Below are positions 24,302-32,355 of a stretch of 64,000 nucleotides of DNA, piece by piece (within the stretch, counting starts at the first letter, position 1; each line of letters opens with the position of its first letter). Origin of the DNA: Gallionella sp. GTDB taxonomy: Bacteria; Pseudomonadota; Gammaproteobacteria; Burkholderiales; Gallionellaceae. Location: contig JAQTTV010000004.1 of the NCBI GenBank assembly GCA_028710565.1, positions 85,739 through 149,738 on the forward strand, read 5' to 3'. A model generated the notes under the pieces. That model was not told where the DNA came from. It worked only from the letters and a program-made list of their open reading frames with translations, and ran no database searches. The position numbers and the translations under genes were made by a program.

Positions 24302-25684
24302 CTAAGGATGTGCAACACTCAAACAGGCTGCCCCACGACAAAATAGGTACATTTCATCTTTTGCCACGACAATTTTTTCGACGAATTGGCTGCCCTGATG
24401 GGTCGCCTCACCCGTCAATAAAAAGCCATTGTCCCAATCAGCAGGCGGGGTATAAATCGGGGGTTGGGGCAAACGATCCAAGTCCAGTTGTCCGACGATA
24501 TTGAGTCCGATGGAGCGCACATCATTGGCATACAAGGGATACCCCGCCGTTTTTTGATGCAGCTGGTGCGCGGTTTTGACGTAATTTTCCCCGCGATAAT
24601 GGCTTTGGTAATAGGGGAACAACACCAGCACGAACAGCCATTTCACGGCGATTATCCCTGCAAACCAACGCAATGCTAACTGCTGTCCTGTCGCACCACT
24701 GCGCCAAATTAAGCGCGCACTGACCAAGGCTATCAAAGGATAAACAGGCACGAGGTAACGAATTGCGCCTTGTGGTGCTAACCAATAAGGCAAAATGGAC
24801 AAGGCGACGATCCAGCACGCCGTTTGAAAATGCGCGGGCATGCTTTCCTGTTGCACACGTTTGCGCAAGCTCAGATACCCCGCCAACAGCGGCGCGGGTG
24901 CCAGCCACATCAAGGTTTCCAAGGGATAAGTGAACAGTCGTTGCAAGTAAGCCATACCATCTTGTGCGGAAAGTTTACGCAAAATCTCGTTTGTCATGGA
25001 GCCGCTTTGCCCATTGAGTTGCGGCAAGCTGGCAAACCAAATATAAGGCACGATAAGCGATGATCCTAAAATCAACAGCGCGGCAGGTGACAGCAAGAAA
25101 GCACGATGGGGGCGTTGCCAAAACAACACCAACAGCGCGGTGGCATAAAAAATATAGGCGGTGAATACTTTGGTGAGGAGTGCGCAGCCTATCATCAAAA
25201 CGGACAACGCTAACCAGCCTTTATGACGTTCCGTACAGGCCACCCACAGACAGGCGATAGCCCCGAAAATAAAGAAGCCAAACAAAGGATCGGTGTAAGA
25301 CAGCCAGCCGCGATATAGCAACAGATCCGCCAGCGACAACAAACTCAGCGCAGCAAATAGCGCGAAAGCCTTGTCAGCAAACAATCTGCGTGACAACCAA
25401 TACAACCATGCCGCCATGCCCAAGGTCGCCGCCACGGTGACTATACGCAATGCCACCAACACATGCGCCCAACCCGTCAGCGCGGTAATCGGCAACATCA
25501 GCCAAGTAATCAAAGGTGGACGATATAGATTTTCGCCATAAATCGTTTGCAACAACCAAGTTTTGCTATGCCACATTTCCAGCGCGATGATGGTATAGCT
25601 GCCTTCCTCGCCCACCATGTAAAAGCCTAATGCGGGCAAAAAGCTGAGTGCAGCTAGCCATAACAGCAAAGAAGTGCGGTTCAT
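24302..25684 (-). CDS. Glycosyltransferase, GT39/ArnT-like membrane protein
   Basis: 460 residues with about 11 membrane helices. Starts MNRTSLLLWLAALSFLPALGFY. The first periplasmic loop has the acidic EEGSYTIIALEMWHSKTWLLQTIYGENLYRPPLITWL, the arrangement of ArnT/PMT-type enzymes that use polyprenyl-phosphate sugars (acidic loop, then RPPL). A second loop has SYTDPLFGFFIFGA. The sugar and acceptor are unknown. It follows a GtrB-like and a GtrA-like gene on the same strand, so it probably is the transferase of a three-gene glucosylation-type module that modifies lipopolysaccharide or another envelope polymer. The ATG at 25684 is chosen from the start of the first helix; the frame is open further upstream. 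Confidence 0.82.
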   Translation of the reverse strand: MNRTSLLLWLAALSFLPALGFYMVGEEGSYTIIALEMWHSKTWLLQTIYGENLYRPPLITWLMLPITALTGWAHVLVALRIVTVAATLGMAAWLYWLSRRLFADKAFALFAALSLLSLADLLLYRGWLSYTDPLFGFFIFGAIACLWVACTERHKGWLALSVLMIGCALLTKVFTAYIFYATALLVLFWQRPHRAFLLSPAALLILGSSLIVPYIWFASLPQLNGQSGSMTNEILRKLSAQDGMAYLQRLFTYPLETLMWLAPAPLLAGYLSLRKRVQQESMPAHFQTACWIVALSILPYWLAPQGAIRYLVPVYPLIALVSARLIWRSGATGQQLALRWFAGIIAVKWLFVLVLFPYYQSHYRGENYVKTAHQLHQKTAGYPLYANDVRSIGLNIVGQLDLDRLPQPPIYTPPADWDNGFLLTGEATHQGSQFVEKIVVAKDEMYLFCRGAACLSVAHP

Positions 25685-25721
25685 TTTCAAGGGGAATCCT
25701 AAATAAACAAGGTCAAAACGG

Positions 25722-26711
25722 TCACGGCTCGGTGTGACGCGAGGGTTGAGCGGGCAAATCATGGGGTTCAAAATTCACTCGTTCCATCTCAACCACCAAG
25801 GGCATATTGCGCACTTGGGTATGAATCGAGCCTATGTATTCGCCCAATAAACCGATGAAAAAAGCTTGCACCGCGCCGAAAAAAAAGATGCCGATCAATA
25901 TAGGCGCGGTGCCCAGTTGGAATGCATCCCAATAGAGCAGTTTCGCAACCAAAAAGAAAAATGCCACCATCAAACTCAAGATTGCCAAAATAAAACCACT
26001 GATCGCCATCAGCCGCAGCGGCACTTTGGAGTGATTGGTAATCCCCAGCATGGCGATGTCATACAGGGTGTAAAAATTATTTTTGGTGATGCCGCGTTGT
26101 CTGCGGGGCTGCTTAAACGGCACGACCGCAATTGGAAAGCCTATCTCGCACAGCAAGCCGCGAAAATACGGGTAAGGATCATTGATGCGACGTAGCGTAT
26201 CCAGCACCACACGGTCAAACAGCCCTGCCCCCGTCGCGTTTTGCACCAGCGGGACTTCGGAAATTCGGGTGATAAAACGGTAATAGGATTTGCGCAGATA
26301 GAACATCAGCGACGATTCTTCGCTTTCCGGCTTCACCGCCAACACGGTTTTATAGCCTTGCTCCCATTTACGGACAAACTCCACAATCATTTCAGGCGGG
26401 TCTTGTAAATCAGCGGCAATCAACACGCACGCGTCCGCATCGGACTGCAAAATTGCATGGAAAGGTGAGCGTATATGACCAAAATTGCGCGCATTGACGA
26501 TCAACTTAATGCGTTTGTCTCGCGCGGCTTTTTCTTTGATCTTTGCCACGGTGTTATCGGTGGAACAGTTGTCGATCAGGATATGGTCGTATTGATAGGG
26601 CAACGCACTCATGACGGCGGTAATGCGCTGGCAAAGCTCGTCGATATTGTCCGCTTCGTTGTAGCAAGGCGTGACGATGCTGATGCGTTTATTGCTCTTT
26701 ATGTCATTCAT
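25722..26711 (-). CDS. GtrB/ArnC-like polyprenyl-phosphate glycosyltransferase
   Basis: 329-residue GT2 enzyme. The GT-A domain has ISIVTPCYNEADNI, ILIDNCSTDNTV, and the metal-binding DLQDPPEMI at about residue 100. GAGLFDRVVLDTL and the amphipathic QPRRQRGITKNNFYTLYDIA lead to two C-terminal membrane helices (RLMAISGFILAILSLMVAFFFLV; APILIGIFFFGAVQAFFIGLLGEYIGSIH) as in GtrB and DPM-type proteins. It makes a polyprenyl-P sugar on the cytoplasmic face. It overlaps the GtrA-like gene by 8 bp and precedes the GT39-like transferase by 37 bp. Confidence 0.9.
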   Translation of the reverse strand: MNDIKSNKRISIVTPCYNEADNIDELCQRITAVMSALPYQYDHILIDNCSTDNTVAKIKEKAARDKRIKLIVNARNFGHIRSPFHAILQSDADACVLIAADLQDPPEMIVEFVRKWEQGYKTVLAVKPESEESSLMFYLRKSYYRFITRISEVPLVQNATGAGLFDRVVLDTLRRINDPYPYFRGLLCEIGFPIAVVPFKQPRRQRGITKNNFYTLYDIAMLGITNHSKVPLRLMAISGFILAILSLMVAFFFLVAKLLYWDAFQLGTAPILIGIFFFGAVQAFFIGLLGEYIGSIHTQVRNMPLVVEMERVNFEPHDLPAQPSRHTEP

Positions 26712-27096
26712 CTTTTTTATAAACCCAATAGCGCATCAAACCCCAACTGACACCCACATTGGCGGGCAAACAAACCAACTGCCCCCAATAGGGATTGAGA
26801 CCGAAATCTTGCGTCAGCTTGTCGAGCAAAAACGCATTCATGATATACACCACACTGTAGGCGACGATAAACTTGCCGAACACCCACCAGCCGCCTTCCG
26901 CCTTGAATACCATGCGCCCAAAGCTAAAGTAATTAAACGTGACCCCTGCTACCGTTGCCATCAACAAGGCGATTAAATAAGGGACATGCGCCAGCACCAA
27001 GCCCGCATACAGACCGTATCCAAACAGAGTATTCAACACCCCTACGCCCAGAAATTTAATAATGGGAAAACGCATCATTGCTTGAAAATGCGTCAT
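26704..27096 (-). CDS. GtrA-like flippase family membrane protein
   Basis: 130 residues with four membrane helices: KFLGVGVLNTLFGYGLYAGLV, YLIALLMATVAGVTFNYFSFGRMVF, VFGKFIVAYSVVYIMNAFLL and the last near LVCLPANVGVSWGLMRYWVY. The pattern FNYF...R.VF and the C-terminal N(V)...F/Y-VYK are typical of the GtrA family, proposed to flip polyprenyl-P-linked sugars across the inner membrane. First gene of the GtrA-GtrB-GT39 set. Confidence 0.88.
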   Translation of the reverse strand: MTHFQAMMRFPIIKFLGVGVLNTLFGYGLYAGLVLAHVPYLIALLMATVAGVTFNYFSFGRMVFKAEGGWWVFGKFIVAYSVVYIMNAFLLDKLTQDFGLNPYWGQLVCLPANVGVSWGLMRYWVYKKDE

Positions 27097-27133
27097 TCTT
27101 GCTGACCTAGGATAGGCGGGCGCGATGTGGCTT

Positions 27134-27376
27134 TCATGCAGCTAATGTGACGCGGCGAATGAGAAAGGTAAATTCCTCCCCTTGCGCGCTGGAGGACAGC
27201 AACTCATTGCGTGTTTGGCGGCAAAACACCTCAAAATCTTTTGGGGATTCAGGATCGGTTGCCACGATGCGGATCACTTGAGCATTACTCATCGCCGACA
27301 AGGCTTTTTTAGCGCGTAAAATGGGCAAAGGACACGCCAACTGGCGCACATCCAACTCAACATCGAAGGCTTGCAT
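27134..27376 (-). CDS. tusA: TusA-family sulfur carrier protein
   Basis: 80 residues. The hallmark CPXP motif is seen in VRQLACPLPILRAKKAL, with the Cys that carries the persulfide at about residue 15. The C-terminal half (VIRIVATDPESPKDFEVFCRQTRNEL) fits the family beta-sheet. The ATG at 27376 overlaps the rhodanese stop (TAATG). Rhodanese-tusA pairs in sulfur oxidisers pass sulfane sulfur toward the Dsr or Hdr oxidation systems, while in other bacteria TusA serves tRNA thiolation. Neither dsrE2 nor dsr genes are in the window. Confidence 0.88.
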   Translation of the reverse strand: MQAFDVELDVRQLACPLPILRAKKALSAMSNAQVIRIVATDPESPKDFEVFCRQTRNELLSSSAQGEEFTFLIRRVTLAA

Positions 27377-27693
27377 TATGCCGCCAAAGGCAGACCAGCT
27401 TGCGCCCAAGCCAAGATGCCGCCTTGCAAGTTATACACATCCGTGAAGCCATTTGAAGCCGCAAACGCCGCAGCTTGCGCCGAACGTCCACCGACTTGGC
27501 AATAAAACACGATCGTCGCATTTTTATTCATGCCATTGAGCTGAATCGGCAATAAATGCAAAGGCAGCTTTTCGCCCTGAGGGATCATGCCACGTGCCAT
27601 TTCCGCCTCAGTGCGCACATCGACCAAGCGTACGCCGCCTTTTGCTAACATGGCTTCTAACTCTGACACGTTGATATTTTTGAAATTTGTCAT
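27376..27693 (-). CDS. Single-domain rhodanese-like sulfurtransferase
   Basis: 105 residues. Active-site loop FYCQVGGRSAQAA has the catalytic Cys (about residue 66) followed by a Gly and Arg-Ser, the CX3GRS form typical of single-domain rhodaneses. The N-terminal VRLVDVRTEAEMARGMIPQGEKLPL is the usual CH2A region. Cytoplasmic, without a signal. It is translationally coupled to tusA, and together they form a sulfane-sulfur relay. Confidence 0.9.
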   Translation of the reverse strand: MTNFKNINVSELEAMLAKGGVRLVDVRTEAEMARGMIPQGEKLPLHLLPIQLNGMNKNATIVFYCQVGGRSAQAAAFAASNGFTDVYNLQGGILAWAQAGLPLAA

Positions 27694-27801
27694 GCTTTTC
27701 TTACTCGTTTTAACGGGGGGCGAATTTTGCGCAATTTATCTGCGGATGTCCACTTTAAACGTAAAGTTCGACGCGGGAAATGCCCCGAATTTTCCCTGCA
27801 T

Positions 27802-28374
27802 TTATAACCACTTCAAGGCTTTGGCCAAATAATCAAAGAACAGGCAATACAATGCAATGGGCAAGGGCAGTCCGAGCAACGTACCGACTAGGTATTTCCA
27901 GAATGAAATTCCCGACAAAGCAAAGGCATAGTTCAGCGCGGGGACGGTTTGAAATAACATTCGTAGCAACACCACGTTGCGTATAGGGTGCGTATCCAAT
28001 TGGCGCAACAACCGTGTCGCCAGCGGGCTTTTCAGCGTGCGGAGCGCATCGCCGCCTATGCCTCGAATGACGACAAAGGTAAATAGACAAGACACCGTCG
28101 CAGCAAAATAAGTTGCCAGCCCACCCCATACTTGCCCCAAGGTGAGTACAGCGGCAGCCAGAAATATCCAGCCAGGAATTTGAATTAAATTCCCCAAAGC
28201 AAACAACATCACAAAAATCAACAGTCCCGTGCCGCGACTCGCCAAAATTTGCTGTTGTACAAAAGCCAAATTGAAGTGACCACGCAGCCCAGACAACTGA
28301 AATACGGCTAGCAACACGCCCAAAAATATCGCCACGGCCAACAAGCGTTTGTATCGAAATAAAAAGCGTTTCAT
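27802..28374 (-). CDS. TVP38/TMEM64-family (VTT domain) membrane protein
   Basis: 190 residues with five to six hydrophobic segments: LLAVAIFLGVLLAVFQLSG, LLIFVMLFALGNLIQIPGWIFLAAAVLTLG, YFAATVSCLFTFVVIRGIGG, and a C-terminal VGTLLGLPLPIALYCLFF. The stretches GNLIQIPGWIFLAAAVLTLGQVWGGL and RMLFQTVPALNYAFALSGISFWKYLVGTLLG match the VTT (DedA-like) pattern; such proteins include lipid transporters. The role here is unknown. It is 107 bp from the rhodanese gene start and alone on its transcript as far as can be seen. Confidence 0.85.
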   Translation of the reverse strand: MKRFLFRYKRLLAVAIFLGVLLAVFQLSGLRGHFNLAFVQQQILASRGTGLLIFVMLFALGNLIQIPGWIFLAAAVLTLGQVWGGLATYFAATVSCLFTFVVIRGIGGDALRTLKSPLATRLLRQLDTHPIRNVVLLRMLFQTVPALNYAFALSGISFWKYLVGTLLGLPLPIALYCLFFDYLAKALKWL

Positions 28375-28437
28375 GAACTCAATAGGTGAGAGGTGAGCGC
28401 GCAGTATATGCCGAATGACATGCGGTCAAACGCGGCT

Positions 28438-29148
28438 TTAGCACGACACCACTCGACAGCCATTCTTATCACACCGCAATACGGAACCTTGTGCATGCCA
28501 ATCTGCTAACACCCAGCGTTCGCAACGGTGGTCATCGACGTGATGAAGGTGAAAATCGGGACGGTGAGTATGACCGTGTATCAAACGGGGATAGCCGTGT
28601 TGACGTAACAAATCGTCAACTGCGAGGTCGTTCACATCCATAATCGCGCTGGTTTTGCTTTGTTTTTCCTGCTGACTGCGGGCGCGAAGCTGGGTAATCC
28701 ATGCTTTGCGTTCGACTAAGGGTTTAGTGAGGAAGTCTTGTTGAAAATCTGCACGATGCACTTGAGCGCGAAATTGTTGATACGCGTGGTCGTCGGTACA
28801 CAGCAAATCGCCATGACTGAGCAATGTTGGTGTGCCATACAGGTCAATCAACGTTGGATCATCTAACAACATCACCCCCGCCGCTTCAGCAAATGCCGTA
28901 CCTAGCAACACATCACGATTGCCGCGCATCACAAAAAGTTGCGGTATGGTACGCAGCGCAGCGATGATTTCTCGATGAAACGGCTCATCCAAATCATCAT
29001 CCCCCGCCCAGTATTCAAACAAATCCCCCAAGATATACACTGCCTCCGCGTGCGATGCGTGGTTGGAGATGAAACGCCCAAAAGCCGCCGTGATGTCGGT
29101 CTGGTCAGCGGATAGATGAAGGTCGGAAATGAATAGGGTGTGGGGCAT
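28438..29148 (-). CDS. lpxH: UDP-2,3-diacylglucosamine diphosphatase
   Basis: 236-residue metallophosphoesterase that hydrolyses UDP-2,3-diacylglucosamine to lipid X at the inner face of the inner membrane, the fourth step of lipid A synthesis. Metal ligands lie in FISDLHLS, ILGDLFEYWAGDD, MRGNRD, LLSHGDLLC and IHGHTHRPDFH, the full LpxH set. The length matches E. coli LpxH (240). Monocistronic here, with a 258-bp stretch upstream in which no gene is seen. Confidence 0.96.
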   Translation of the reverse strand: MPHTLFISDLHLSADQTDITAAFGRFISNHASHAEAVYILGDLFEYWAGDDDLDEPFHREIIAALRTIPQLFVMRGNRDVLLGTAFAEAAGVMLLDDPTLIDLYGTPTLLSHGDLLCTDDHAYQQFRAQVHRADFQQDFLTKPLVERKAWITQLRARSQQEKQSKTSAIMDVNDLAVDDLLRQHGYPRLIHGHTHRPDFHLHHVDDHRCERWVLADWHAQGSVLRCDKNGCRVVSC

Positions 29149-29406
29149 AAGAAAATAAACCGCTACGAACGCGATATTGATTGGGCAATTCGTGACAGTA
29201 AGAACCCACGAAGTGCAGCCTACTTTGCACAGGGAATAGGTTTGGCGGAAAACAGGATCACTCGTTTAGGATAAATAAATTTAGAAACAGACTATCAGCT
29301 ATGGAGATCGGTAGCCTATATGTCGCGCAGTGATGAGGATGCTCTCTGACTCCCCTCACTTCATACAAGCTACGTTTTTGAACGCATGGTAACGCGCAGT
29401 GGACGA

Positions 29407-29784
29407 TCAATAACCTGTTTTTCCATGCACATCGGGCAAGTTTTCACCGTCAGAAATCAACACCCAAATCAATGAAGCAATGCCTTCCGTGGCAATCACC
29501 GTGTGATGATTGCCCGAAGCCATCAACTTATCCCTAAGCTCCTGACGCACATCAGCCGATCCTGTGAGTTCAAACAGAATGTCAATGTTGGTACTTTTGG
29601 CAATCAATTGATCCAAAGTGAAATTGTCTATCCCATGCGCTTTGGCGAGTGCAGCACCTGCCGTCTCCCCTTTTTCCGCAACCGCGATGATTGCAATTCC
29701 CTTGTCGGATTGCCCTAGTAATTTTTCCAGAAAAACGGAACCCACTCTACCTAAGCCAACGATTGCGACTGATTGTTTTTGCAT
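29407..29784 (-). CDS. Small NAD-binding Rossmann protein of unknown function
   Basis: 125 residues starting MQKQSVAIVGLGRVGSVFLEKLL, a GXGXXG nucleotide-binding turn. The rest (GIAIIAVAEKGETAGAALAKAHGI, NIDILFELTGSADVRQELRDKLMASGNHHTVIAT) resembles the N-terminal domain of homoserine dehydrogenase or of dinucleotide-dependent oxidoreductases. There is no catalytic domain, so it is either a regulator or a stand-alone domain, not a complete enzyme. The ATG at 29784 has AAGGAGA 8 nt upstream. The flanking gaps of 258 and 330 bp contain no convincing gene. Confidence 0.7.
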   Translation of the reverse strand: MQKQSVAIVGLGRVGSVFLEKLLGQSDKGIAIIAVAEKGETAGAALAKAHGIDNFTLDQLIAKSTNIDILFELTGSADVRQELRDKLMASGNHHTVIATEGIASLIWVLISDGENLPDVHGKTGY

Positions 29785-30114
29785 GTCTTTCTCTCCTTGT
29801 ATTATCAAAATAACCCAACTGCGAAGCACTCACGTTTCGGGAGACAACAATCCCCACAAAAAAGCAATAACCATTTGATTTAATTACGATGCAAACTCGC
29901 CAGAGGTGTAATTGTCTTTATCTTGCAAACCAAGCAACTCAGGAAGCGGCAACAGATAATGACATAAAAGCAATAGGACATCCAGACTTAAGCGCGAACC
30001 TAAAAAAGGAAGATCCTCGCCCCCTTTTTGCAATTTCATCGGAGGGGCGATTCGCTGTGCTACTAGCCATCGCTTATTAAGGTGAGATTGGACGAATGGT
30101 CTTTGATAAGCCGC

Positions 30115-30771
30115 TTAGTATTTTCTGATTAGAAAAATATTCTCAAACAAGCGGTCGATACCGCGTTGTTGGAAGCGAGGGTTTTGGGTGAGTACGTCTT
30201 GTTGGGCGAGCAGTTGTACGTCTGCGTGTTCGCGATAGTGTTCGAGTACTTCGTCGGGAGCAACCGCAAAGGGCGGACCTGACATGGCGGCTTGAGGATA
30301 GTCGAATGTGACGAGCAGGATTTGCGCGCCTGCGGGCAGGATGTGGAGGAGGTGTTGCACATAGCGTGCGCGCATATCGGGCGGCAAGGCAACCATGGAG
30401 GCGCGGTCATACACGACCGTCACATTAGCCACATCGTCGGGGGTTAAGTCGAAGAAGTCGCCGCAGAGTAGGCGGATGCCGTCGGCTTCGTGGCTGTCGA
30501 ATGCGGGGTGAGGAATGGCTTCTGGGGTGTGACCGTTTTCTGAAAAGAAGGCGGCGACGGCAAGGTCACTGAGTTCCACGCCCAACACCGTGCAGCCTTG
30601 TTGCCGTAGCCAAACCATGTCGCGGGTTTTGCCACACAGTGGCACAAAGACATGGTGATGAGGGTGAGGCGCGAGGGTCGTCCAGTGCTGTAGTAGATGC
30701 GGATTGACTTCTGGCAGATGAAAGCCGATTTCCTGTTGTGCCCAGCGTGTGATCCAAAATTCCTTTTCCAT
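30115..30771 (-). CDS. tpm: Thiopurine S-methyltransferase family protein
   Basis: 218-residue SAM-dependent methyltransferase of the bacterial TPMT type, known to methylate selenium, tellurium and thiol compounds. It has the N-terminal FWITRWAQQEIGFHLPEVNPHLLQHW, motif I VFVPLCGKTRDMVWLRQQGCTVLGVELSDLAV, and VVYDRASMVALPPDMRARY. The C-terminus ends RLFENIFLIRKY as expected. The start has GGGGGAAAG upstream. It lies 32 bp after the ferredoxin reductase gene on the same strand, which may place it in one unit with the haemoglobin pair. Confidence 0.93.
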   Translation of the reverse strand: MEKEFWITRWAQQEIGFHLPEVNPHLLQHWTTLAPHPHHHVFVPLCGKTRDMVWLRQQGCTVLGVELSDLAVAAFFSENGHTPEAIPHPAFDSHEADGIRLLCGDFFDLTPDDVANVTVVYDRASMVALPPDMRARYVQHLLHILPAGAQILLVTFDYPQAAMSGPPFAVAPDEVLEHYREHADVQLLAQQDVLTQNPRFQQRGIDRLFENIFLIRKY

Positions 30772-30803
30772 TTCTTTCCCCCGTATTCAGTCAGGGGGCG
30801 AGA

Positions 30804-31757
30804 TTAAAACGGATCGGCAAAAATGTCACGTAAGGATGCGCCTGCGAAGAAGGCTTCTTGTTGCGCTGCTTTGACCATATTGGGATTGCCGCATAAAAAC
30901 ACGCGATAACCTTTTAGGTCGGGCAAGTCTTTCAACACCACGTCTAGCACCATGCCATGACGGTAATCGGCAGGCGGCGTTTCATCCGATACGCATGGTG
31001 TGTAATGGAAGTTGGGGTGCGCTTGCGCTAAGTTGCGCAGTGCCTCCACCAAGTACAGCCCCGACACTTGCGTGCTGCCGTGGTACAAGCTGATGTCGCC
31101 TTGATGACCTTGTTGCAGCGCGTCGCGCACGATGCCGTACAGCGGGGCGAGTCCTGAACCTGTGCCAATCAACAGCATATTTGGCGCGGCTTGTCCTGCG
31201 ACGTAAAAACAATCGCCTGAGGCAGCCGAGATCGCGACGGTATCGCCTACTTTGAGTTGATCCGCAATCCAGTTGCTGACCACGCCATTGGGCACGCGTC
31301 GCACGTGTAGATGCAAGGTGTCGTCTATGCTCGGCACACTGGCTAAGGAATAGCAGCGGGCGGTGCTGTCATTTTGGTAGAGGTTGATAAACTGTCCCGC
31401 TTGATAGGGGAAGGGTGAAATGGGGCGGAGGCGCACGCCGATAATTTCGTCATTGAGTGCATCTAGGCTGACGACTTGTGCGTCAAATTTGCCTAACGCG
31501 GTATTGGGGAGTTGGACTTCGAGGTCTGTCTCTGGATAGCAGGAACAGGCTTTGAAATAATGCTGCACCACCAAAGTGGGCTTTAATCCACGCTGAGAAA
31601 GCTCAGGTAGTGTGCCGCTGACCGCGCACATTAAACAAGTTTGACACGATCCTGCACGACAGGATGAGGGGATGCTGATGCCTTGCGCCGTTAGGCAATC
31701 CAGTACGGATTGCCCTTCGCACGTGTAGGTCTGTCCAGCGTAAAGGATATTAGGCAT
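30804..31757 (-). CDS. 2Fe-2S ferredoxin-FAD/NAD(P)H oxidoreductase
   Basis: 317 residues in three domains. N-terminal plant-type ferredoxin with CRAGSCQTC at about residues 33-41 and the fourth Cys near residue 71 (FKACSCYP). FAD-binding barrel with RCYSLASVPS (about 138-147). NAD(P)-binding domain with LLIGTGSGLAPLYGIVRDAL, YHGSTQ and the C-terminal VFLCGNPNMVKAAQQ. The order matches MmoC and phenol/toluene monooxygenase reductases. The partner is unknown, but the preceding gene, 12 bp upstream, is a truncated haemoglobin, so electron delivery to that haem is likely. Confidence 0.92.
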   Translation of the reverse strand: MPNILYAGQTYTCEGQSVLDCLTAQGISIPSSCRAGSCQTCLMCAVSGTLPELSQRGLKPTLVVQHYFKACSCYPETDLEVQLPNTALGKFDAQVVSLDALNDEIIGVRLRPISPFPYQAGQFINLYQNDSTARCYSLASVPSIDDTLHLHVRRVPNGVVSNWIADQLKVGDTVAISAASGDCFYVAGQAAPNMLLIGTGSGLAPLYGIVRDALQQGHQGDISLYHGSTQVSGLYLVEALRNLAQAHPNFHYTPCVSDETPPADYRHGMVLDVVLKDLPDLKGYRVFLCGNPNMVKAAQQEAFFAGASLRDIFADPF

Positions 31758-31769
31758 AGACAGACTTGC

Positions 31770-32132
31770 TTACTTGCCGAGTACGTCGTTGCGAGTGCTT
31801 TCAGCGATGGCAGCTGCTTGGGCAATCAGGTTGGCGGGTACATTCAATTCTGTCAACGTAGCCGCGATGTTTTCCATCACCGCATCAAAATGACTGTCGT
31901 TCAAGCCGCGCGCGACCAAGTGTGCGTGACCTTTACGCATATCTTCGCCTGTGTAGCTATGAGGACCGCCGAATGCCATGGTCAAAAACGCTTTTTGTTT
32001 GGCGGCTTGTCGTACCATGTCCACGTCAGCAAAGAAGTGGTTGATGCTGGTGTCTCTCAATACTTTGCGATAAAAAATATCTACAGCGGCATTTACAGCA
32101 GCTTCGCCGCCAATTTCTTCGTACAAGCTCAT
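31770..32132 (-). CDS. Truncated haemoglobin, group 1
   Basis: 120-residue haem protein of the 2-over-2 globin fold, which binds O2 or NO. SLYEEIGGEAAVNAAVDIFYRKVLRD is the usual N-terminus and the proximal His is in KGHAHLVARGLNDSHFD (about residue 68). FLTMAFGGPHSYTGEDM gives the group 1 (TrHbN) F-helix pattern. With the reductase gene 12 bp downstream it would form an NO-dioxygenase-like pair, as inferred for other trHbN-reductase operons. The 223-bp region upstream holds a GGATTTG...CAAATCC hairpin at 32289-32310 of unknown role. Confidence 0.93.
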   Translation of the reverse strand: MSLYEEIGGEAAVNAAVDIFYRKVLRDTSINHFFADVDMVRQAAKQKAFLTMAFGGPHSYTGEDMRKGHAHLVARGLNDSHFDAVMENIAATLTELNVPANLIAQAAAIAESTRNDVLGK

Positions 32133-32355
32133 ATTATTCCTTGGAGTGAGGGGTGGGTTTTCCAGAACAGGTATGCAACCTTTTCTGGATTAAAGAAAGC
32201 GATAAGGATGCCTGTGCTGCGTCGCGATGTGCACGACGCTTAACATTCATCCTGAATACATGTTATTGATTGCAACAGAGCCTGTCAAGGATTTGCTGTG
32301 AGACAAATCCCGTGGGCGCGGCTAAATAGGTAAAATGACGTTTGGTATCAGAACG

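Noticed and set aside
27134..27376. Reading the tusA-rhodanese pair as a tRNA thiolation operon
   Set aside because: No tusBCD or tusE genes adjoin; the pairing with a rhodanese fits sulfane-sulfur transfer better, though this is not proven.
29889..30080. 63-codon frame between the Rossmann protein and tpm
   Set aside because: No ribosome-binding site or motif; composition looks non-coding.
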